DNA from: Schistocerca nitens
Lineage: Eukaryota > Arthropoda > Insecta > Orthoptera > Acrididae
Assembly: GCF_023898315.1 (NCBI RefSeq)
Contig: NC_064617.1
Location: 617,325,000 to 617,388,999, forward strand
Direction of reading: 5' to 3'
DNA: 64,000 nucleotides
Below the pieces are notes generated by a model. That model worked only from the letters and a program-made list of their open reading frames with translations. It was not told where the DNA came from and did no database searches. Positions 54,760-64,000 of this stretch are shown one piece after another (position 1 is the first letter of the stretch; each line of letters starts with the position of its first letter). Made by a program: the position numbers and the translations under genes.

Positions 54760-55110
54760 AACTCATCGATGCGAGAAATTTGGTATGTTGATAATTCATA
54801 GAGTGGCTCGTACTGAGACAATGCTCGGCCACTGCAGACTTTTCTGGTTGCTCCAGACGAGTGTAGCGTCGGTTTTCAGTACATCTCTCTTCTAGAGTGC
54901 GACAAGTTTGTCCTATGTACGTCATGCCGCAGCTACAAGGAATCTCATAAGTACTGGGTCATCTTAGGCCAAGGCTGTCCTTAGATGAGCCCAAGAGATC
55001 TCTGAGTTTTGCCGGCGGACGAAAGACACATTTAACTTTATGCCTCCTCAATAATCTTCCTATTTTTGATCGGTTGATATCGTCGCTATTGGTCATCGAA
55101 TTTGGCGCCT
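54760..55110 (-). pseudogene. PLE2 GIY-YIG endonuclease, N-terminal part
   Basis: Minus-strand frames: GRLLRRHKVKCVFRPPAKLR (54959-55144), a stop after DSLGLR, then CSCGMTYIGQTCRTLEERCT and PEKSAVAEHCLSTSHSMNY (54680-54925). CxC, Y-I-G, the Arg of EERC and the EH motif are those of Penelope GIY-YIG nucleases. The C-terminal end of the reading frame past 54770 is chance read-through into LINE tail. Confidence 0.88.
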
Positions 55111-55177
55111 CCACGCATGCGCACTTCCTGCCTAAGACTGGCATAAATAGGGAGCTCTAATCCTGACTTAGCAGTGT

Positions 55178-55252
55178 GTTCTTCGCACCTGAAGATGTCG
55201 GCCAGTTGCGCTGATGAAATATTGTGGAGTTTTCACTATGACATCCGACGTC
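55178..55252 (+). ncRNA. Candidate hammerhead ribozyme in PLE2 right repeat
   Basis: Same arrangement on the plus strand: CTGAAGA (55189-55195), GTCGGC/GCTGAT stem, GAAA (55216-55219), ATC (55243-55245), CGACG (55246-55250). Stem I is weaker here (CTTCG against CGACG). Confidence 0.48.
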
Positions 55253-55288
55253 TCGCCCGAGAACCATATATACATGGTGCAAGATGTT

Positions 55289-56540
55289 CGAAATTCGAGT
55301 AAAATAGGGGTAAGCTACAGGGAAAGATGGGTAATATACAATACGTACAAGAACCAAGAGGAAAAAAAAGACTGTAAGACCAAGAACGATGTACTTACCG
55401 TTCAATCTATACATCGAAGAAGCAACGACGAAAATAAGATAAGGTTCAAGAGTGGAATTAAAATTCAGGGTAGAAAGATATCAGCGATAACATTGGCTGA
55501 TAACATTGCTATTCTCACTGAAACAGAAGAAAAATTAGGGATCATCGAATGAACTGTCTAATAAGCACAGAATGTAGATTGAGAGTAATTCGAAGGAAGA
55601 CGAAACCTGTGAGAAACAGCAGAAATGAGAACAGCGAGAAACTTGGCATCAGGACTGGTGATCAGCAAGTAGACGAAGTTAGGGAAATCTATTAGACAAG
55701 CAGCAAAATAACGCAGGATGGACGAAGCAAGGGGGACATTAAAAGCACACTAGCACTGGCAAAATGGGCCCTCCTGGCCAAGAGAAACCTATTAGTATCA
55801 AACAAAGGCCTTATTTTGAGGCCGAAATTTCTGAGAATGTACATTTGGAACTCAGCATTGTAAGGTGATGAATCACTGATTGAGGGAAAACCTGAACAGA
55901 AGATGGTTCAAATGGCTCTAAGCACTATGGGACTTAACATCTGAGGTCATCAGTCCCCTAGACTTAGAACTACTTAAACCTAACTAACCTAAGGACATCA
56001 CACATATCCATGCCCGAGGCAGGATTCGAACCTGCAAGCGTAGCAGCAGCGCGGTTCCGGACTGAAGCGCCTAGAACCGCTCGGCCACAGCGGCCAGGCT
56101 GAACAGAAGAGAGTCGAAACATTTGAGGTGTGGTGCTAAAGATGAGTGTTGAAAATTAGGTGTAGTCGTAAGAAAGGTACGAGGAGATCCTCAGCAGAAT
56201 CGGCGAGGAAAAAAAAAAAAAATGGAAACGTTGACAAGAAGAAGGGTCAGGATGACAGGACTATTAAAATTATTTTAATAAAAGAGACTTGATCACAAAG
56301 TATTCTGTAATTTTAATATAATTTTAGAGATCGCTGTGTTTCTGTCTGATAATTTTCCAAAAATTTCTGACGGAACATCTGTTAAGACATCAGGGAATAA
56401 CTTCCATGGTACTAGAGGTAGCTGTAGAGGGTGAAAACTGTAGAGGAAGACAGAAATAGGAATACATCCAACAAATAATTGAGGACATAGGTTGCAAGTG
56501 GTACTCTGAGATGAAATGGTTCGCACAAGAGAGAAATTCG
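55289..56540 (+). pseudogene. RTE RT palm to C-terminus
   Basis: It resumes with SSKIGVSYRERWVIYNTYKN, then FNLYIEEATTKIR-like codons, ISAITLADNIAILTETEEKL (catalytic FADD replaced by LADN), NFWPRG-like decay and FLRMYIWNSAL, up to the SINE at 55904. After the SINE come codons for KRVETFEVWC, and the C-terminus before 56573. Inactive. Confidence 0.82.
55904..56098 (-). mobile_element. tRNA-derived SINE in the RTE LINE
   Basis: Inverted copy of the 6557 family, perfect 12-bp duplication CTGAACAGAAGA (55892-55903 and 56099-56110). Confidence 0.95.
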
Positions 56541-56573
56541 TGTCGAGCCGCATCAAGTCAGCCAGACGATTGA

Positions 56574-56965
56574 TAACTTTAAAAAATAAATAAAAACATA
56601 AAAATGAAAAGTGCGCACATCCACCTCTCTCTTAAAACCGAATGGCGTAAACACAACACGCTTTCTACAGGAAATAAACTGTTACGAGCTCTGTTGGCGC
56701 CATGTCTCTGTTACCAGATGAGATACGTTGCGTGCCGCGCTTCGCGGTTTGCGTGTCTGTGGCCAGAGTGCTTTAGCACCCATCATGCGGATGAAACCTT
56801 TCAACTTACCGAGAAGAGTACACCATTATGCGTTTTACATGTGATTACTTTCAGATAACGGCTGATAAATACGGTAGTTAGCGAAGTATGGAGGTAATCA
56901 ACAATAGTGGCGTAGTATTTATTACGTTTCCAGGAGGAGAAGTACATGCATTCCAGAGCCAGTAC
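56574..56965. other. unassigned DNA
   Basis: No feature supported. Confidence 0.5.
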
Positions 56966-56978
56966 AATAAATTAAGGG

Positions 56979-57549
56979 TCTCGGCCGGATAGCCGTGGTT
57001 GTTAAAGCGTCATTTCCGGGACGGGGCGATGTGTCTACCAAGATCGAATCCGCCCGGCGGTTTAACGACGAGAGCCGGTGTGCTGGCCAGCCTGGATGTG
57101 GTTTTTACGCGGCTTCTCACATCTCAGTAAGTGAATACCGGGGGTGGTACCAAGGTCCGCCTCAGACAGCCTATATGATCTGCAAATATTTAGGAAACTT
57201 TCTTTCAATTTCACGTGAATAACACTGCGTGGAGACAGTTGGGGCACAAAAATTTCGACTTGGATAATTGGCTAGCGAGAGGAAAGGCATCCGGCCACCC
57301 TTTAAATTAACCGTGCCAGATCATTTATTAACCATGCCAACACTGCGCTGATGCGGGACAAAGGCACAAGAAAAAGAAGATGGTTCAAATGGCTCTGAGC
57401 ACTATGGGACTTACCAGCTGTGGTCATCAGTCCCCTAGAACTTAGAACTACTTGAGCCTAACTAGCCTAAGGACATCACACACATCCATGCCCGAGGCAG
57501 GATTCGAACCTGCGACCGTAGCAGTCGCGCAGAAAAAGAAGAAAAATAG
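56979..57549 (+). mobile_element. Outer SINE (GGCCGGATAGCCGTGG-head) with a SINE in its tail
   Basis: Head TCTCGGCCGGATAGCCGTGG, body GTGCTGGCCAGCCTGGATGT and GAATACCGGGGGTGGTACC, then GGCATCCGGCCACCC and the end GCGGGACAAAGGCACAAG. Perfect 13-bp duplication AATAAATTAAGGG (56966-56978 and 57550-57562) encloses both this element and the nested SINE. I recall it as an orthopteran SINE. Confidence 0.88.
57381..57530 (-). mobile_element. Nested SINE, 5'-truncated
   Basis: Inverted 6557-family copy lacking most of the tRNA head (ends at GACCGTAGCAGTCGCGC). Perfect duplication AGAAAAAGAAGA (57369-57380 and 57531-57542). Confidence 0.93.
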
Positions 57550-57562
57550 AATAAATTAAGGG

Positions 57563-58677
57563 AACAAGCGAAAGATTCGCCCATAACTGAAGAGTTTGGA
57601 AATAAAAGTGTGACTGACACATACACTTAGACACAGTAATGTTGATGTAGCAGTTGCCTACAGCTCTTCCTAATTCCAGGTATTAGACTTGCAAACTTCA
57701 CTCATAGGTATTAAATATTCTCAAGTATTCATGGAGTGAATTACAAGTAAGGCTGTTCGAAAGAATCAGTTGGGGAGACATATCCCGTTGGTGAACTGCA
57801 GTGTTCTGGTCTATATTGTTCAAATCTGGTCAAAAGAGATTAACGTTGTCTGTTACGTCGCGTTCTGTAGGGATGCAGATAAATGTTACAAAGCAGGACT
57901 TTCGAGCTTAATCTCGATCATTATTAGTGGAAACATTCGCGGATACAGCTTACGCCCTTCCAGCCATTCTCCATGCAAACACGGATAACTGACTCATTAG
58001 CGTAGGAATTGGTTGGCTGAGAACCCAAAGGGTACGTCAGTAGCCATTCGTGTAATTCGGAAATTTCTTGGATACCTACGTTTCCATTTAATCTTGTGCT
58101 ACAGGTAAGTCCATATATACTCTTTAGAATACAAATCGTGGTATTCAGCTGGCCAACTGAAACGCTGAAAAGAGCGTGAATGCTACTGGGACACGCTGAC
58201 ACTTATCGCTTCTTGTACCAAACAGTTATTACCTTGGACCTGTTTACATCACATGTAGCATACAATCGTTGTTATAGGCCCAATATGATCAATAAAAGGA
58301 CGCACCCATTTTATGAAATTTCTTCATAATGTACGTTCTGAAATTTCATACTGGTACTTCATTGATGAATTAGAGAAATTTGTGCTGAGCTGCAAACAGG
58401 CTAATGCTTTCTAAAACACTAAATTCGTCGTCGTCAACCCCTGCCTGTTGAGATATTTCTCGGATCTCACTTTGCACGCTAATTTGCCCTTGAATCCAAC
58501 TATTATATCAACACACGCACGCTAAAAATATCACCTTACACATCAGCGATCTCACTATTTAGTTAGCTGTGTCGTCTTGGCATTCAAATGGTACGAAACC
58601 CTACATGACAGCACAGACCGTTTTACGCAGTAAACATGAAGTCAAGTGGATCATCATCAACAGGTGTCGCAACTTGT
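57563..58677. other. unassigned DNA
   Basis: No feature supported. Confidence 0.5.
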
Positions 58678-59204
58678 ATACAGGGCGGCGCAGAAAAGCT
58701 GCGACTATGTTAGAGGGGTTGAAGAGGATTCAGCCAGGATAGGAACCCGTACCCGGAAAAGTCATTCAACGACGCTATAGAGCATCGAAGTTATAGGCGC
58801 CGGCGCCTGCCACTATGCCACCCCTTTGGCAGCAAATGCGACTTTGTCCGCTACTGACCACAGGCGAAATGTCACACAGTGTTGTTTGTTATTCAGTGGT
58901 TTCCTGGAACCCTTTAAAATCTCCCAAGACCTTTCTGCGCAGCAGCTGGTTCTATATTTTCCACTGGCGATCGTGTCAATTAGTTGCGGTCATTGAATAA
59001 CAAACAACATCGCGAGACGTTACGCCTATGGTCTGTCAGCATACAAAGTCACGTTTGCTGCGGAAGTTGCGGCTTAGTGTCTGTAGCGTTGTTGGATGAA
59101 GTTTACGGAATAGGGGTTCCTATCGTCGATTTGTTCCCCAAAGCACCCTCTACAACCCCTCAAAGTTTTGTGGCAATATTTCTAGGGCATCCTGTATGTG
59201 AAAT
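58678..59204. mobile_element. Fold-back MITE of unknown family
   Basis: Starts GTATACAGGGCGGC and ends GGGCATCCTGTAT. The two halves are inverted copies: TGTTGTTTGTTATTCA (58880) against the complement at 58994-59010, TAGGAACCC against GGGTTCCTA, and ATGCGACTTTGT against ACAAAGTCACG. Arms are about 230 bp with a spacer of about 60 bp. No protein. Confidence 0.82.
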
Positions 59205-59233
59205 CACGAAAAAGTGGATTAAGTGATGGATAT

Positions 59234-59315
59234 CTAATGTTACTTACAGGCTGTAGTCTAGCCCTACGTTCCTATGTTATTCAGTATTATATATATATCC
59301 TGTAAGTAACATTAG
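59234..59315. repeat. Perfect 17-bp hairpin
   Basis: CTAATGTTACTTACAGG (59234-59250) and its exact complement (59299-59315) with a 48-bp loop. Confidence 0.95.
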
Positions 59316-59599
59316 TGTATATATATATTTTTTTTGTGTGTCTGTGTGTGCGCGTTTTAGAAAGTCTTTCCTGAAGCTATTTCAGTGTAAATTACAGGCG
59401 GCGACTGCAAACTAAATCTTAAATTAATGTCTATAGAGGAGGTTTTTGTCAGTGATGCTCAACATCTTCACTAAATAATAAAACCTTCTCCAGTAATGAA
59501 TTGAATAGGACAGATTTACGGAAAGCTGTCTGCAGTCAGTGTAGGTAGGTATATACCGTTTGATATTCTGAAGGCAGCGGGGATAAAAGCGAGTTTAGA

Positions 59600-62694
<3,095 letters not shown>

Positions 62695-64000
62695 CCTTTT
62701 TGTAATTCCCTAAGCCTCTAACTGAACTGTACACATAATGTATGTGACTTTAGTAAAATTACATGAAAACATTCCGCTTTTACACATAATTATGACGCAA
62801 GATTTATTTTAATGCTACCTGATCACTGTTTAATTGAAATATTCAGCAGTAGCGAATGCTTACATTGTACAAGGAGAAAGAAAAACGCGGAGCTTGCCAT
62901 AATATTTTGTTTACGTTGGTTTCAGCGCTATAGATACACCTTCAGTCATGTCCAGACTTAGTATGCGGGGTTCAAAGAGAGACATCGTGTTCTGTGCTCA
63001 CGGAGTCGCATCGATATTTCAGTCATCCATTCACGAGATTACAGTATGGCATTCGTTATGTTCCTACTCGTGTAATATTGCTCCGAGTATTAAACGGTGT
63101 ATCCAGTTTACTTTTGTTCTGATTCTTATGATTCGTGAATTGTACAGCATGTGGTCCCCCAAAGGATAAATTTATTTTTTGTTGCCAATGCTTATCGAGT
63201 TACATATTTTAATCGAAAATTTCACAAAAGTATTTTAGATTTATTTTCATCTCATAGACATTCATGAAGTTCACACCATTTTTGAACTGTTCACACGTGC
63301 TGTTATGTTTTTACGTGAGTCAGTATTTGATCGGAAAACATACGACCGGGTTCATTGTGCCTTCAGCGGGATCATTAGTCAAAAAAAGGAGCTAATGTCA
63401 GCAGAAATATTTTGAATTATTCGTTTGTATATTGCAGCTAGTAATGTAAGTCAGTGTTACCAAGACTCCGTGTTGTTCCAGACTATGTTCGACATGATTA
63501 TTATATTTCACGTTCTTCTTGAGGGTTGGCATCAGGCTTACAAATTGTGATTTCACATCCTCATGCAACGTGATCCGCCTCTCAGGCAGGTCACACTCAT
63601 ACGTGCGGATCATGCCAGGAAATTCCAGGATCTAATCGTGATCTTTCATTCATTCAAATATTCGTTTGCGCTTTCTGTTTCTTCTATGTTGCGGACTGAA
63701 AACATTTCCTACTTATGGATTTTTCAATTAAATGGTGATCACGTAGCGTTAATAATTATTCCTGGGTCAAAATTTTGTATTAAGGTAGAACATTTTCAGG
63801 GAATTTTACTGACCATATATGTAATGTATTCGGTTTATCTCAATAAAAAGAGATAGGTGAGTTTCAAACTGTTTTAAAATGTTTTGTTATATAAGCTGTG
63901 AATCAGTACTTCCAGGGAAGACTACACATACGACAATGAATTAGATATATTTGAACAACTATTCCTCTCATTTTTTATAGATCACAGATGATGGCTCATA
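62695..64000. other. unassigned AT-rich DNA
   Basis: No supported gene or repeat to the end of the window. Confidence 0.55.

Larger units (their letters stand above)
50122..55274 (-). mobile_element. Penelope-like element PLE2 with inverted terminal repeats
   Basis: The terminal segment GTATATATGGTTCTCGGGCG (50151, plus) returns inverted at 55254-55273 and extends through a shared block (GAGACGTCGGATGTCATAGT, GGCCGACATCTTCAGG, ATGCGCATGCGTGGAGGCGCC). Minus-strand coding between shows an RT/nuclease linker (RRHKVKCVFRPPAKL, about 55040), the nuclease core CGMTYIGQTCRTLEERC (54900) and a C-terminal SSYWDRVIKEAVQIRSSTN (51800). The host-LINE flanks repeat (TAGTGCAAGATATGTT at 50106; TGGTGCAAGATGTT at 55275), consistent with an insertion duplication. 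Two Jockey LINEs interrupt it. 5'-truncated, as most PLE copies are. Confidence 0.82.
49030..56573 (+). mobile_element. RTE LINE carrying a nest of later insertions
   Basis: The 5' region has the leader GGGAGGGGGCTGCCAACAGG (49052) and endonuclease from 49085. The RT starts at 49921, is interrupted at 50121 by PLE2, resumes at 55289, and ends at about 56573 after CAGCCAGACGATTGATAAC and an A-rich tail. A SINE sits at 55904-56098. An internal deletion removed the end of the endonuclease and part of the linker (near 49670-49695). Subfamily as at 1-1412 and 27815. Confidence 0.88.

Overview
This is animal nuclear DNA, and every coding trace recognised in it belongs to a transposable element. The density and mix of repeats suggest a very large insect genome: tRNA-derived SINEs with short target-site duplications, RTE/Jockey/CR1-type LINEs, Penelope-like elements, Tc1/mariner relatives, Polinton, piggyBac and Mutator fossils, and an env-bearing gypsy element. 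Several SINE and Tc1 families look like repeats I remember from orthopterans, especially Schistocerca locusts. That assignment is from memory, not from a search. I found no host gene, rRNA, functional tRNA, CRISPR array or bacterial operon.

Layout. 1-1.4 kb: RTE LINE (minus). 2.1-4.6 kb: two more RTE 3' ends, one bracketed by an inverted repeat. 5.6-6.1 kb: GC/CpG-rich non-repeat patch. 6.5-9.4 kb: SINEs and a palindromic MITE. 9.4-10.8 kb: dead Tc1 with a SINE inside. 12.3 kb: SINE. 13.9-18.2 kb: Penelope-like element (PLE1, minus) interrupted by a LINE and by an intact-ORF Tc1, abutting a piggyBac fossil. 18.8-24.2 kb: two-ORF LINE. 24.2 kb: SINE. 26.0-27.3 kb: C-terminal half of a Polinton/Maverick DNA polymerase B (minus). 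27.8-30.0 kb: RTE pieces split by a Tc1. 30.4-37.2 kb: gypsy-type retroelement with gag, protease, RT, RNase H, integrase and env traces, interrupted by a SINE and a Tc1. 37.8-38.3 kb: N-terminal part of a Polinton polymerase (plus). 40.2-41.0 kb: Mutator-like fossil. 41.6-42.6 kb: LINE 3' end. 44.6-46.1 kb: long inverted repeat. 46.2-48.6 kb: Tc1 inside Tc1. 49.0-56.6 kb: RTE LINE carrying a second Penelope element (PLE2), itself hit by two Jockey LINEs, plus a SINE. 57.0-57.5 kb: SINE in SINE. 58.7-59.2 kb: fold-back MITE. 59.6-61.0 kb: RTE with a SINE. 61.15-62.7 kb: DD41D mariner-like element. The rest is unassigned AT-rich DNA.

The window is a record of successive insertions that can be put in order from target-site duplications and TA footprints. 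Almost all coding remnants are broken. The exception is the Tc1-like transposase at 16483-17505, an uninterrupted 340-codon frame with terminal inverted repeats and an unusual 32-residue spacing between the last two catalytic residues. The most interesting non-coding signal is a candidate hammerhead ribozyme in both inverted terminal repeats of PLE2. Next come the long undescribed inverted repeat at 44.6-46.1 kb and the two complementary, oppositely oriented Polinton polymerase fragments.
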